Counted from the stretch's first letter, positions 17,470 to 27,809 are shown. The stretch is 35,966 nucleotides of DNA from Saccharothrix sp. NRRL B-16348 (GCF_001280085.1 NZ_LGED01000260.1:1-35966); one strand, 5' to 3'. A program made the numbers and translations. The notes: generated by a model from the letters alone, not told the origin.

Positions 17470-19947
17470 TCAGGCTCTCAGCACCGCGCCGAAGCGCTCC
17501 GCCGCGGCGGCCACGGCCGCGTCACGCGCCGCCGTCGCCTCGTCCACGGTCAGCGTGCGGTCCGGCGCGCGGAACCGCAGCGAGTAGGCCAGCGACCGCT
17601 TGCCCTCGCCGACCTGGTCACCGGTGTAGACGTCGAACAGCCGGATGTCCTCCAGCAACGACCCACCGCCGCCGCGCAGCACCCGCGCCACCTGCTCGGC
17701 GGGCACCTCCGCGGGCACGACCACGGCCACGTCCAGCAGCACCGGCGGGTACGCCGACACGACCGGCGCGGGCCGGTGGTCGGTCAGCGGCAGCGCGTCG
17801 AGGTCCAGCTCCATCGCCACGGTCCGCTTCGGCAACCCCAGCGCCTCCACGACCTTCGGGTGCAGCTCACCCGCGTGGCCGACGGGCCAGTCGCCGACGC
17901 GCAGCTCGGCGCACCGGCCGGGGTGCCACGGCGCCAGGTCGGAGGCGACCGCGGTCAGCTCCACCCCGTAGGCCTGGCCGACCAGCCGCGCGGCCTGCAC
18001 CGCGTCCGCCCAGTCCGCCTGCCTGCCCTTGCCCCACCAGCCTGCCTGCTCGCGGTGGCCCGCCAGCACGGCCGCCACGTGCACCGGCTGCTGCGGCAGG
18101 GCCGCCAGCAACGACGCCACCTGCGCGTCCGACGGCCGCTCGCCGACACCCACCTGCGGCACCGGCACCTGCTGCGTGCGCGGCAACGTCACCTGGGCGA
18201 TCGTGTAGACCGCGACGTCCTTCTGGCCGCGCGCCAGGTTCCGCTGCACCGTCTCCAGCAGCCCCGGCACCAGCGTGGTGGCCAGCGCGTGCTTGTCCGA
18301 CTCCAGCGGGTTGAGCACGCTCACCGTGTTGCGCCGCACGTCGCCCTCGGGCAGCCCCAGCGCGTCGAACACCGACGGCGCCACGAACGGGAACGGCTTG
18401 ACCTCGACGAACCCGTTCTCCGCCAACGCGCGCGACACCGTGCGGCGGCGGCGCTGCTGCTCGGTCAACCCGCGACCGGCGGGCGCGGGCGGCAGCGTGG
18501 ACGGGATCGTGTCGTAGCCCTCCAGCCGCAGCACCTCCTCCACCAGGTCGGCGGGCTGGGTCAGGTCCGAGCGCCACGTCGGCGGGATCGCGGTGACCAT
18601 GGTCGCGCCGTCGTCACCGGTGGTGACCTCGACCTGGCAGCCGATCTGGCCGAGCCGGCGCGCGGTCACGCCGCGGGCGTAGTTCACCCCGGCGACCTTG
18701 TCGGGCAGGTTGATCGGCATCGACACCGGCTTGGGCTGCGCGGGCGTGCCCACGTCCGTGCGGCCGGGCTTGATGCTGCCGTCGCCGAACATGTCCAGCA
18801 GCCGGGCCGCGCGCTCCAGCGCGACCGGTGCCAGCGCCGGGTCGACGGTGCGCTCGAACCGCTTCGCCGCCTCGCTGGGCAGCTTGTGCCTGCGCACCGT
18901 GCGGGCGATGGACGCCGGGTCCCAGTTCGCCGCCTCCAGCAGGATGTCCGAGCTGGTCGCGGACACCTCGGTGCTCGCGCCGCCCATCACGCCGGCCAGC
19001 GAGATCACGCCGGTGTCGTCGGCGATCACGATGTCGTCCGGGTCCAGCGCGCGGACCTGCTCGTCCAGCGTGGTCAGCTTCTCGCCGGCCACCGCGCGCC
19101 GCACCACCAGGCCGCCCTTGACCGACGCCGCGTCGAACGCGTGCAGCGGCTGGCCCAGCTCCAGCATCACGTAGTTGGTGACGTCCACCGGCAGCGAGAT
19201 CGACCGGATGCCCGCCAGCATCAGCCGGCGGCGCATCCACCACGGCGTCGGCGCGGTCGGGTCGACACCGCTGACGCGGCGGGCCACGAACCGGGGGCAC
19301 GCCACCGGGTCCTCGACCGTGACCGGCAGCACCTCGCCCTCGCCCTCGGGCACCTCGGCCGTGCCGGGGTCGCGGTAGGGCACGTCGAACGCGCACGCGA
19401 TCTCGCGGGCCAGGCCGCGCACGGAGAACGCGTAGCCCCGGTCGGGGGTCGGCGCGACCTCGATCACCGTGTCGCCGAGGCCGAGCAGCTCCAGCGCGTC
19501 GTCACCGGGCTGCGCGGTGCCGCTGGGCAGCACCATGATCCCCGCGTGGTCGTCGCCCAGGCCCAGCTCGCGGGCCGAGCAGATCATGCCGTTGCTGGTC
19601 TTGCCGTAGGTCTTGCGGGCGGCGATGGTGAAGTCGCCGGGCAGCACCGCGCCCGGCAGCGCCACCACGACCGTGTCGCCCTCCTGGAAGTTCGACGCGC
19701 CGCACACGATGCCGTTGACCTGGTCCGGGCCGACCTCGACCTGGCAGTAGCGGATCGGCTTCTTGAACTCGGTCAGCTCCTCGATCTCCACCACGCGGCC
19801 CGCGACGAGCGGACCCGTGACCGAGTCGAGCTTGTGGACGTCCTCGACCTCGATGCCGATCCGGACGAACGCCTCGGCGAGCTGCTCGGGCGTGGGCGTC
19901 TCGGCGAACTCGAGGTTCTCGACCAGCCAGGTAACCGGAATGCGCAC
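17470..19947 (-). CDS. pheT: Phenylalanyl-tRNA synthetase beta chain
   Basis: Beta subunit of the alpha2-beta2 class-II synthetase charging tRNA-Phe. The 825 residues fit the family. The N-terminal EMAP/OB-like tRNA-binding region contains ICSARELGLGDDHAGI (about 140-155). The B3/B4 editing domain and B5 domain follow (PINLPDKVAGVNYARG), then the catalytic-like core (VNPL-type motif SVLNPLESDK) and a C-terminal anticodon-binding FDX domain (residues about 730-825). It starts at GTG 19947, 3 nt after the pheS stop, so the pair is co-translated. Followed by a hairpin terminator. Confidence 0.97.
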   Translation of the reverse strand: MRIPVTWLVENLEFAETPTPEQLAEAFVRIGIEVEDVHKLDSVTGPLVAGRVVEIEELTEFKKPIRYCQVEVGPDQVNGIVCGASNFQEGDTVVVALPGAVLPGDFTIAARKTYGKTSNGMICSARELGLGDDHAGIMVLPSGTAQPGDDALELLGLGDTVIEVAPTPDRGYAFSVRGLAREIACAFDVPYRDPGTAEVPEGEGEVLPVTVEDPVACPRFVARRVSGVDPTAPTPWWMRRRLMLAGIRSISLPVDVTNYVMLELGQPLHAFDAASVKGGLVVRRAVAGEKLTTLDEQVRALDPDDIVIADDTGVISLAGVMGGASTEVSATSSDILLEAANWDPASIARTVRRHKLPSEAAKRFERTVDPALAPVALERAARLLDMFGDGSIKPGRTDVGTPAQPKPVSMPINLPDKVAGVNYARGVTARRLGQIGCQVEVTTGDDGATMVTAIPPTWRSDLTQPADLVEEVLRLEGYDTIPSTLPPAPAGRGLTEQQRRRRTVSRALAENGFVEVKPFPFVAPSVFDALGLPEGDVRRNTVSVLNPLESDKHALATTLVPGLLETVQRNLARGQKDVAVYTIAQVTLPRTQQVPVPQVGVGERPSDAQVASLLAALPQQPVHVAAVLAGHREQAGWWGKGRQADWADAVQAARLVGQAYGVELTAVASDLAPWHPGRCAELRVGDWPVGHAGELHPKVVEALGLPKRTVAMELDLDALPLTDHRPAPVVSAYPPVLLDVAVVVPAEVPAEQVARVLRGGGGSLLEDIRLFDVYTGDQVGEGKRSLAYSLRFRAPDRTLTVDEATAARDAAVAAAAERFGAVLRA

Positions 19948-19950
19948 CGG

Positions 19951-21054
<1,104 letters not shown>

Positions 21055-21060
21055 TCAGCC

Positions 21061-21079
21061 CTCCGCACGGCATGCGGAG
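21061..21079 (-). promoter_or_regulatory. Short hairpin in the pheS leader
   Basis: Perfect 7-bp stem CTCCGCA/TGCGGAG with a 5-nt loop, just downstream of a candidate pheS -10 (TAGGAT, minus strand, 21090-21095) and about 45 nt before the pheS ATG. It would be at the 5' end of the mRNA; an attenuating role is not shown. Confidence 0.35.
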
Positions 21080-21321
21080 TAGCGCTCCGATCCTAGGTGA
21101 TCGGGCCGAACCCGCCTGAACCGCCGTCCGACCGGGTGTGCCGGCTCGTCCGGGCACATCGGGGTTGCCGGTGGACAAGTCCAGCGGCACGGGCTCGGGA
21201 GCCATCCAGGCAACGAAGTGCGGTAGCCGGACCGCAACCCGGCCGCGCCGGAATTGTCGGTGGGCCGTGGCAGTCTTGACCCCGCGAGCAGGACCCCGGC
21301 GGGCGATCAGCGGAAAACCGG

Positions 21322-21350
21322 GTCACAAGCCGCCGGCACGCCCTTAGAAT
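21322..21350 (+). promoter_or_regulatory. Promoter of the HSP90-TPR operon
   Basis: -35 GTCACA (21322-21327) and -10 TAGAAT (21345-21350), spacing 17 bp, about 40 bp before the ATG. The rest of the 374-bp pheS/HSP90 gap contains no other supported feature besides the pheS leader elements. No CIRCE or HAIR heat-shock operator was recognised. Confidence 0.5.
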
Positions 21351-21392
21351 CGTCCCTCCCCCGTGACCTGACCCGAGGTGAACTCCAGTCCC

Positions 21393-23147
21393 ATGGCACA
21401 CACCTTCGGTGTCGACCTGCGCGGGATCATCGACCTGCTCAGCCACCACCTCTACAGCAGCCCCCGCGTGTACGTGCGCGAGCTGCTGCAGAACGCGGTG
21501 GACGCGATCACCGCCCGCCGCGCGCTGCAACCGGACGCGCCGGGCGAGGTCGTGATCGAGCCGGTCGGGTCCTCCGGCGGCACCCTCCGCATCTCCGACA
21601 CCGGCATCGGCCTCACCGAGCGCGAGGTGCACGACCTGCTGTCCACGCTCGGCCGCACGTCCAAGCGCGACGACCTCGGCTTCGCCCGCCAGGGCTTCCT
21701 GGGCCAGTTCGGCGTCGGCCTGCTGTCGGCGTTCCTGGTCGCCGAACGCATCCGGCTCGTCAGCCGCTCGGTCAAGGGCGGTCCCGCGGTGCGGTGGACG
21801 GCCGACGCGGCGGGCAACTACGAGGTGACCGTCGACGACGACGCGCGCGCCGAGATCGGCACCACCATCGAGCTGGTGCCGCACCGCGACTCCGAGCACT
21901 GGCTCGAGCACGACGTGGTGAAGGCGCTGGTCGCCGAGTACGGCGAGCTGCTGCCGGTGACGGTCCGGATCGGCGACGAGGTCGTCACGCACGGCGAGCT
22001 GCCGTGGGTCGACGACGCGTTGGAGTACGGCGAGAAGGTGCTGGGCGTGCGCCCGTTCGACGCGATCCCGGTCGAGGTGCCGACGGTCGGCCTGCGCGGC
22101 GTCGCCTACGTGCTGCCGCGCGGCGTGCACCCCGGCGCGCGGCAGTCGCACCGCGTCTACCTGAAGCGGATGCTCGTCGGCGACGCCATCGAGGGCCTGC
22201 TGCCGGAGTGGGCGTACTTCGTGCGCTGCGTGGTCGACTCCACGTCGCTGCGGCCCACCGCGAGCCGCGAGTCGCTCTACCAGGACGAGACGCTGCTCGC
22301 CGTGCGCGAGGAGCTGGGCCGCCAGGTCCGCGACTGGCTCGTCCGGCTCGACGCGACGAACCCGGACCGCACCCAGGCCCTCCTCGACGCCCACCACCTC
22401 GGCATCAAGTCGCTGGCCAGGGTGGACGACGAGATGCTGCGGCTGGTCGAGCGGTGGCTGCCGTTCGAGACCACCGACGGCCCGCAGTCGCTGCGCCAGT
22501 TCCGCCGCAAGCACGGCACCATCGCGCACGTGCCGGACGTGGACGAGTTCCGCCAGCTCGCGCCGGTCGCGCACGCCCAGGGCATGGGCCTGGTCAACGC
22601 GGGCTACGCCTACGACGCGGAGATCATGGAACGGCTGGTCGCCCTGGACGGCCACACGGCCGCGCGCCGGGTCGCGCCGAGCGAGGTGCTGGCCGCGCTG
22701 GGCGACCCGGACGCCGAGCTGGACCGCGCGCTGCGCGAACGGCTCACCATGGCCAAGGACGTGCTGGAGCGGCACGACTGCGAGGCCGTGCCGCGCGACT
22801 TCGACCCGGGCTCGCTGCCCGCGCTGCTGGTCACGAACGTGGAGGCCGAGCGCAAGCGGGACGCGCAGCAGGTCGGCGAGCAGGCCGACCCGCTGTGGGC
22901 GGAGCTGCTGGGCAGCCTGGCCGAGTCGACGTCGGACGCGGCGCAGCGGCTCGTGCTCAACTGCCGCAACCCGCTGGTGCGGCGGCTGGCGCAGCTGACC
23001 GACCCGGCGCTGGTGGAGCTGACCGTGGAGTCGCTGTACGTGCACGCACTGCTGCAGGCACGGCGTCCGATGCGCCCGAAGGACACCGCGGCGCTGAACC
23101 GCTCGTTCCTGGAACTGCTGGATCGCGCTGTGGGGGATCACCTGTGA
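21393..23147 (+). CDS. HSP90-family ATPase (HtpG-like), short form
   Basis: A 584-residue GHKL ATPase of the Hsp90 family, so probably an ATP-driven chaperone. N-terminal nucleotide-site motifs are ELLQNAVDA (30-38), DTGIGL (69-74) and GQFGVGLLSAF (104-114), equivalent to HtpG ELISNASDA, DNGIGM and GQFGVGFYSAF. A recognisable middle domain follows (GVAYVLPRGVHPGARQSHRVYLKRML region and ASRESLYQDE, about 235-300). It is shorter than typical HtpG (about 620-640) and the C-terminal part is divergent. No MEEVD tail exists; it ends GDHL. Start ATG 21393 with GAGGTGA upstream; GTG 21378 is possible. Its stop overlaps the next start (GTGA). Confidence 0.9.
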   Translation: MAHTFGVDLRGIIDLLSHHLYSSPRVYVRELLQNAVDAITARRALQPDAPGEVVIEPVGSSGGTLRISDTGIGLTEREVHDLLSTLGRTSKRDDLGFARQGFLGQFGVGLLSAFLVAERIRLVSRSVKGGPAVRWTADAAGNYEVTVDDDARAEIGTTIELVPHRDSEHWLEHDVVKALVAEYGELLPVTVRIGDEVVTHGELPWVDDALEYGEKVLGVRPFDAIPVEVPTVGLRGVAYVLPRGVHPGARQSHRVYLKRMLVGDAIEGLLPEWAYFVRCVVDSTSLRPTASRESLYQDETLLAVREELGRQVRDWLVRLDATNPDRTQALLDAHHLGIKSLARVDDEMLRLVERWLPFETTDGPQSLRQFRRKHGTIAHVPDVDEFRQLAPVAHAQGMGLVNAGYAYDAEIMERLVALDGHTAARRVAPSEVLAALGDPDAELDRALRERLTMAKDVLERHDCEAVPRDFDPGSLPALLVTNVEAERKRDAQQVGEQADPLWAELLGSLAESTSDAAQRLVLNCRNPLVRRLAQLTDPALVELTVESLYVHALLQARRPMRPKDTAALNRSFLELLDRAVGDHL

Positions 23148-25945
23148 ACGAGGAGAAGGAAGCCGCCGAGCGGCAGTTCGTCGAGGCCTACCACATGCCG
23201 GAGGGCATGGCGCGGCACGAGGCGTTGGAGCGCGCGGCCCGGGCCGCGGACGCCCTCGACCACCTGCCGCTGGCCGTGAGCTGCCGGATCGCGCTGATCC
23301 GCTCGGCCTACGACCTGGGCCGCTACGACCTGATGCTGGCGCCGTTCGCCTGGTGCGGCACGGCCGAGCAGCGCGACCCCACGGCGTTCGACGAGTGGGA
23401 GACGCACAGCTACGACTGGGCGCACAAGTGGATCGTCAGCGGCCTGATCGCGGACCCCCGGTTCACGCTGGAGCAGATCGGCTCGTTCGTCGACCAGCTC
23501 GCCGCGCGCTACCAGCGGCTCGGGTACTCGATGCAGCCGGTGCACGGCGCGCGCGCCGACCTGGCCGCGCACGTCGGCGACGACGACGCGTACCGGGAGC
23601 ACTTCGCGAAGTACCTGGCGATGGACCGCGGCCCGATGAGCGACTGCGAGGCGTGCGTCATCGAGGAGCAGGCCGGGCACCTGATCCGGCAGGGCAGGCA
23701 CGCCGAGGCCGTCGCGCACGCCGAGCACCAGCTGGAGCAGGACACCGGCTGCGCCACCCAGCCGCAGGGCATCCTGACCACGTTGACGCCCGCGTTCGTG
23801 GCGCTCGGCGACGTGGACCGGGCCAGGCAGGCGCACGTGGTGGCGTACCGGCTGGTGCGCGACGACCTGGTCGGCGGCTACCTGGACGACCACCTGGAGT
23901 TCTGCGCGACGTCGGGCAACGTGCGGCGCGGCGTCGACCTGCTGCGCGGCCACCTGCACCGGGTGCACCACTCGACCAGCCCGTCACGGGCCATGCACTT
24001 CGCCGCGGGGGCCGCGCTGCTGCTCAGCCGGGTCTCGCCGGACGAGGAGTTCGCCGTGCCGCGGGACGGGCGGACGACCGTGCTGTCCGCGCCGGAGCTG
24101 CGCGAGCTGCTGGAGGCGCAGGCGCTGGAGATCGCGGCCAGGTTCGACCGGCGCAACGGCAGTGACGCGGTGAGCGCCCGCATACGGCGGACGTTGGCCG
24201 CGGCGGACACGGTCCCCGTGCCGCTGGCCGTGCCGATCGAGGCCGCGCCCGCTCCCGTCGTCGACGAGGAAGAGCCGGTGGCGGTCGCCGACCCGGTCGA
24301 GCTGGCGCGGCAGCTGTGCGACGCGTTCGACGGCGGCGAGTTCATCGTCGGCATGCGGCTGCTGCGGTCGTTGCCGGAGGACATGGACCCGCTGCTGCCG
24401 GAGACGCTGGGCGCGCTGGTCGCGGCGCGGCGGGCGATCGTCGGCGGGCACGTGCGGCCGAAGGCGGAGGTGCTGGCCGAGCTGGACGCGGCGGTCGAGC
24501 GGCTGGCCGCGTGCGGCGAGCACGACCTGGCCAACCGGTTCCGGGCGCGCGGCGCGGGGCTGCGCGCCGAGGACGACGGGCCGGCCGAGTCCGTCGCGGT
24601 GGCGCGCACGTGCCTGGCCGAGGCGGACGTCGCCGGCACCCCGTACACGCGGGTGCTGACCAGGTTGCTGCTGGCGGACCTGCTGGCGGACGCGGACGAG
24701 ACCGACGAGCAGGGCGCGTTGACCGCCGAGGCGTTGGAGCTGGCCCGGGCCGAGGTACCGGAGCTGGTGTCGCGGGCGCGCTGCGACCGGGCGCAGCACC
24801 TGGCGACGATGGGTCAGCTGGACGAGGCGCACGCCGAGGTGGCGGACGTGCTGTCGGACTCGCCGACCGCGTCGGTGCGGTTCGACGCGCTGCGCCTGCT
24901 GCTGAAGATCCAGACCGTGCGCGGTGACGAGGAGGCGGTGCGCGTCGCCGCCGAGTTCGTGGGCGCGTTCAGCTCGCCGCGCGGACCGTGGACGGCCGAG
25001 ACGCACCGGCAGCGGGTCGCGTCGATCGAACGGCTGGGGCTGGAAGCCGAGCACCTGGCGGAACTGCGTGACGCGGTGACCGTCGGCCACGAGCTGGGCG
25101 TGCCGGACGACGTGGCGAAGGCGTGCTACGCCCTGGCCGGCGGCTACCTGAAGGCCGGCCGTTTCGTCGAGGCCGCCGAAGCGCTGGAAGAAGCCGTGCG
25201 CGTGATCGACGGCGGCGACGTGGACCCGGACGTCGTCGTCCCCGTCCGCTACCGGCTGGGTCAGGTGTGCGCCCGGCTGGACGAGACCGAGGCCGCCCGC
25301 CGCCACCTGGAAGTGGCCCTGGGCCTGGTGCCCGCCGACGAACCGTGGCGCCGGGCCATGGTTCTCGACGTCCTGGCGGGAGTCCTTCGGCGCCTGGACC
25401 TGCCGCTGGAAGCCGCGTCCGCCTACCAGGGCGCCGCGGCGGCGTGGCAGGAGGTGTCGGAACCGGCCGAAGCCGCGGGCTCCCTGGTCGAAGCCGCCGC
25501 CGCGCTGCCGAACGAGGAAGCAGCCGAGTGCGCCACCACCCTGACCGAGGCGGAACGCCTCCTGTCTGCCGTGGAAGACCCGGACCACCGCACCCACCTG
25601 ACCGCCAGGATCGCCGCGATCCGGGCGTTCCTGCACGTCCAGGCGGGCGACCACGCGGCGGCGATCGAGCAGAACGGCATCGCCGAGGAACTGGCCGCCC
25701 AACTGGGCGACCCGGACTGGCAGATGTTCCTGGTGGCCCGGGGCGCGAGGTTCCTCCTGGACTCGGACGACCCGGCCAACGCGGAAGCGGAAGCCCGCCG
25801 CGCCGGCAACCTGATCAACGACGAGACACCGCCGCAGATCCTCGGCGACATCGCGAACGTCCTCGAGGAAGCCCTCCGAACCCAAGCCAAACCCACCTCG
25901 GGCGACCCTCTACTCCGCACCCTGACCAGCCGCCTGGAAGCCTGA
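23144..25945 (+). CDS. Large TPR-like helical-repeat protein coupled to the HSP90 gene
   Basis: 933 residues, soluble, no signal or membrane segment. Almost entirely alpha-helical repeats of tetratricopeptide type: for example AVSCRIALIRSAYDLGRYDLML, RQGRHAEAVAHAEHQLEQ, CYALAGGYLKAGRFVEAAEALEEAV, RYRLGQVCARLDETEAARRHLEVAL and AIEQNGIAEELAAQLGD. An acidic, proline-rich linker (about 350-385, AAPAPVVDEEEPVAV) separates two repeat blocks. No catalytic motif was recognised. GTG 23144 is chosen because it overlaps the HSP90 stop in GTGA. By context it is a dedicated partner or client adaptor of that ATPase; this is inference. A strong hairpin terminator follows. Confidence 0.85.
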   Translation: MNEEKEAAERQFVEAYHMPEGMARHEALERAARAADALDHLPLAVSCRIALIRSAYDLGRYDLMLAPFAWCGTAEQRDPTAFDEWETHSYDWAHKWIVSGLIADPRFTLEQIGSFVDQLAARYQRLGYSMQPVHGARADLAAHVGDDDAYREHFAKYLAMDRGPMSDCEACVIEEQAGHLIRQGRHAEAVAHAEHQLEQDTGCATQPQGILTTLTPAFVALGDVDRARQAHVVAYRLVRDDLVGGYLDDHLEFCATSGNVRRGVDLLRGHLHRVHHSTSPSRAMHFAAGAALLLSRVSPDEEFAVPRDGRTTVLSAPELRELLEAQALEIAARFDRRNGSDAVSARIRRTLAAADTVPVPLAVPIEAAPAPVVDEEEPVAVADPVELARQLCDAFDGGEFIVGMRLLRSLPEDMDPLLPETLGALVAARRAIVGGHVRPKAEVLAELDAAVERLAACGEHDLANRFRARGAGLRAEDDGPAESVAVARTCLAEADVAGTPYTRVLTRLLLADLLADADETDEQGALTAEALELARAEVPELVSRARCDRAQHLATMGQLDEAHAEVADVLSDSPTASVRFDALRLLLKIQTVRGDEEAVRVAAEFVGAFSSPRGPWTAETHRQRVASIERLGLEAEHLAELRDAVTVGHELGVPDDVAKACYALAGGYLKAGRFVEAAEALEEAVRVIDGGDVDPDVVVPVRYRLGQVCARLDETEAARRHLEVALGLVPADEPWRRAMVLDVLAGVLRRLDLPLEAASAYQGAAAAWQEVSEPAEAAGSLVEAAAALPNEEAAECATTLTEAERLLSAVEDPDHRTHLTARIAAIRAFLHVQAGDHAAAIEQNGIAEELAAQLGDPDWQMFLVARGARFLLDSDDPANAEAEARRAGNLINDETPPQILGDIANVLEEALRTQAKPTSGDPLLRTLTSRLEA

Positions 25946-25949
25946 CAAA

Positions 25950-25989
25950 CCGGCGTGCCGACCAGCAAAACCGCTGGTCAGCACGCCGG
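25950..25989 (+). terminator. Terminator of the HSP90-TPR operon
   Basis: Long hairpin: 9-bp stem (25950-25958 with 25981-25989), a C/A mismatch, then 7 bp (25960-25966 with 25973-25979) around the loop AAAACC, 4 nt after the TPR gene stop. Confidence 0.85.
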
Positions 25990-26255
25990 AGCAGTCCCAG
26001 GCAGAATGTCAACCATGATCACCAGATCGAGCGAATCACCGGCCTACCGAGAACCAAAATCGATCTCGCGCGTCGCCTAGAAACAAGAAGGAGGCCGGCC
26101 AAGGCACCAGCACCCGAGCCCAAACCACACCCCACCCCGGACCCCCATCACCGGGCCACCGGCCCCGGCACACCAGCCTCAGCAACCCCGGTCACCCAGC
26201 CGCACTGGCCTCAGCCCCACCGAGCGTGCACATCGGCCGAGCCCGCCGCGAGACG
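25990..26255. other. Convergent intergenic region
   Basis: About 265 bp between converging genes. A plus-strand frame encodes a basic peptide containing ERITGLPRTKIDLARRL but has no credible start or ribosome binding site, and a Pro/His-rich tail; it looks non-coding or a remnant. No repeat or RNA gene was recognised. Confidence 0.4.
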
Positions 26256-27023
26256 TCAGACCCGCTGAGCGCGAGCGGAAGCGTAAAGGCACACCGCGGC
26301 GGCCGTCGCGAGGTTGAGGCTCTCCGCCCCGCCGTAGATCGGCACCTTCAGCGAAGCGTCCAAGCCCGCCACGACCTCGTCCGGCAACCCGTGCGCCTCG
26401 CTGCCGAACACCCACCCCGTGGGCGCCGCGAGATCACCGCGCAGGTCAGCCGTCACCAGGTCCTCGGGCGCGTACCCGTCCGCCGCGACCAACCGCAGCC
26501 CCACGTCCCGGCACGCCGCGAACGCCTCGCCGGCGTCCCGCACCCGCGCGATCGGCAGGTGGAACACGCTGCCCGTGGACGCGCGCACGCACTTGCCGTT
26601 GTGCGGGTCGACCGTGTCGCCCGCGAAGATCACCGCGTCCGCGCCCGCCGCGTCCGCCACGCGCACCACGGTGCCCGCGTTGCCCGGGTCCGCCACGCCG
26701 TGCAACACGGCCACCAGCCGCACGCCCGGCGCGAGCGCCTCCGCCACCGGCACGTCGACCAGCGAGCACGAGGCGACGAGGCCCTGCGGCGTCACGGTCT
26801 CCGACAGCGCGGCGGCGGCCTTGTCGGTCACGGCGCTCACCGGCACGCCGGCGTCGACGGCGGCGTGCACCAGCGAACGGTTGCGGGTGGCGGCGGCCTC
26901 GGTCACGAAGAGTTCGTGCACCCGGCCGCGCCCGGCTGCCGCCCAGGCCAGGGCCTCGCGCACGGCCTGCGCGCCCTCGGCGAGGAAGCGCTCGGCGCGG
27001 TCCCGACCGGAACGCCTGGTCAG
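26256..27023 (-). CDS. TrmH/SpoU-family rRNA methyltransferase
   Basis: AdoMet-dependent 2'-O-methyltransferase of the SPOUT class, probably acting on rRNA (TsnR-like). The N-terminal substrate-binding domain shows RFLAEGAQAVREAL. The knotted SPOUT core has motif 1 LHGVADPGNAGTVVRVADA, motif 2 GWVFGSEAHGLPDEV and motif 3 VPIYGGAESLNLATAAAV. No ATG, GTG or TTG occurs in frame between the rplT stop and the conserved core. The given start is a CTG at 27023; another CTG at 27104 overlaps the rplT stop. An ordinary GTG inside QAVREAL would delete the conserved LAEG motif. The gene follows rplT as in many actinobacteria. Confidence 0.85.
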   Translation of the reverse strand: MTRRSGRDRAERFLAEGAQAVREALAWAAAGRGRVHELFVTEAAATRNRSLVHAAVDAGVPVSAVTDKAAAALSETVTPQGLVASCSLVDVPVAEALAPGVRLVAVLHGVADPGNAGTVVRVADAAGADAVIFAGDTVDPHNGKCVRASTGSVFHLPIARVRDAGEAFAACRDVGLRLVAADGYAPEDLVTADLRGDLAAPTGWVFGSEAHGLPDEVVAGLDASLKVPIYGGAESLNLATAAAVCLYASARAQRV

Positions 27024-27037
27024 CCGCCTAGCGGCAA

Positions 27038-27080
27038 CGACCCGGGGAGTCCGTTCGGTGAACGGAGCATCCCCGGGTCG
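27038..27080 (-). terminator. Hairpin after rplT
   Basis: A 43-nt inverted repeat with a 10-bp outer stem CGACCCGGGG/CCCCGGGTCG and an inner CCGTTC/GAACGG stem, 21 nt after the rplT stop. It should terminate the infC-rpmI-rplT transcript, or attenuate readthrough into the methyltransferase whose frame begins next to it. Confidence 0.7.
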
Positions 27081-27100
27081 TGGTGCGCGATCGTCCGCGC

Positions 27101-27490
27101 TCAGGCCTTGTCCTCGACGGGCGCGTTGACATCGCTCGGCAGGGCGGCGCGAGCGGCCTCGACCAGCGCGGTGAACGCGCCGGGGTCGCTGACGGCCAGC
27201 TCGGCGAGGATCTTGCGGTCCACCTCGATGCCGGCGAGCCGCATGCCCTGGATGAAGCGGTTGTACGTCATGCCGTTGGCGCGGACACCGGCGTTGATGC
27301 GCTGGATCCACAGCTTCCGGAAGTCACCCTTGCGGGCGCGGCGGTCCCGGTAGGCGTAGTTGAGCGAGTGGAGCACCTGCTCCTTGGCCTTGCGGTACAG
27401 CCTCGAACGCTGGCCGCGGTAGCCGCTGGCGAGCTCAAGGGTGGTACGGCGCTTCTTCTGGGCGTTCACTGCCCTTTTGACGCGTGCCAC
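27101..27490 (-). CDS. rplT: 50S ribosomal protein L20
   Basis: 129-residue basic protein that binds 23S rRNA early in 50S assembly and, in many bacteria, represses its own operon. Family motifs: ARVKRAVNA at the N-terminus, KGYRGQRS-type [32 protein letters not shown] and [13 protein letters not shown]. The acidic C-terminal tail (APVEDKA) is an actinobacterial addition. Start GTG 27490 with AGGA 8 nt upstream. Confidence 0.98.
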   Translation of the reverse strand: MARVKRAVNAQKKRRTTLELASGYRGQRSRLYRKAKEQVLHSLNYAYRDRRARKGDFRKLWIQRINAGVRANGMTYNRFIQGMRLAGIEVDRKILAELAVSDPGAFTALVEAARAALPSDVNAPVEDKA

Positions 27491-27512
27491 GGGTCCATCC
27501 TGTCGATCTCGT

Positions 27513-27534
27513 GGGGTCGGTGGGGGCCGACCCC
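27513..27534 (-). promoter_or_regulatory. Hairpin between rpmI and rplT
   Basis: 8-bp perfect stem GGGGTCGG/CCGACCCC with a 6-nt loop, 23 nt upstream of rplT. A possible mRNA structure for translational control or processing; no function is shown. Confidence 0.4.
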
Positions 27535-27564
27535 GGTGTTCAAGGGAATGAAGGTCTTAAGGCC

Positions 27565-27759
27565 TCAGAGGCCGAGCAGCTTCTTCAGCCGCGGCACGTC
27601 GTTCTTCGCGACCTCGGTCGTGCCGGAGAGGCGACGCGTCAGCTTGCTGGACTTCTTCTCCAGCAGGTGGCGCTTGCCGGCCTTCTCGCGGACGAGCTTG
27701 CCGCTGCCGGTGACCTTCACTCGCTTGGAGGTCCCGCTGTGGCTCTTGTTCTTGGGCAT
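27565..27759 (-). CDS. rpmI: 50S ribosomal protein L35
   Basis: 64-residue basic ribosomal protein of the large subunit. The start [13 protein letters not shown] and the segment [19 protein letters not shown] are diagnostic. ATG 27759. It lies between infC and rplT in the universally common order. Confidence 0.98.
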   Translation of the reverse strand: MPKNKSHSGTSKRVKVTGSGKLVREKAGKRHLLEKKSSKLTRRLSGTTEVAKNDVPRLKKLLGL

Positions 27760-27809
27760 TTCCGTCCTCAGTCTCGTGCAGCCACCGGGGATGGGGGCGG
27801 CCATGCTTG

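Noticed and set aside
21393..23147. MEEVD-type TPR docking tail on the HSP90 protein
   Set aside because: The C-terminus reads LLDRAVGDHL; no EEVD-like acidic motif is present.
25990..26255. Small gene encoding ERITGLPRTKIDLARRL
   Set aside because: No start codon with ribosome binding site in frame, and the continuing Pro/His-rich sequence looks like a translated non-coding stretch.
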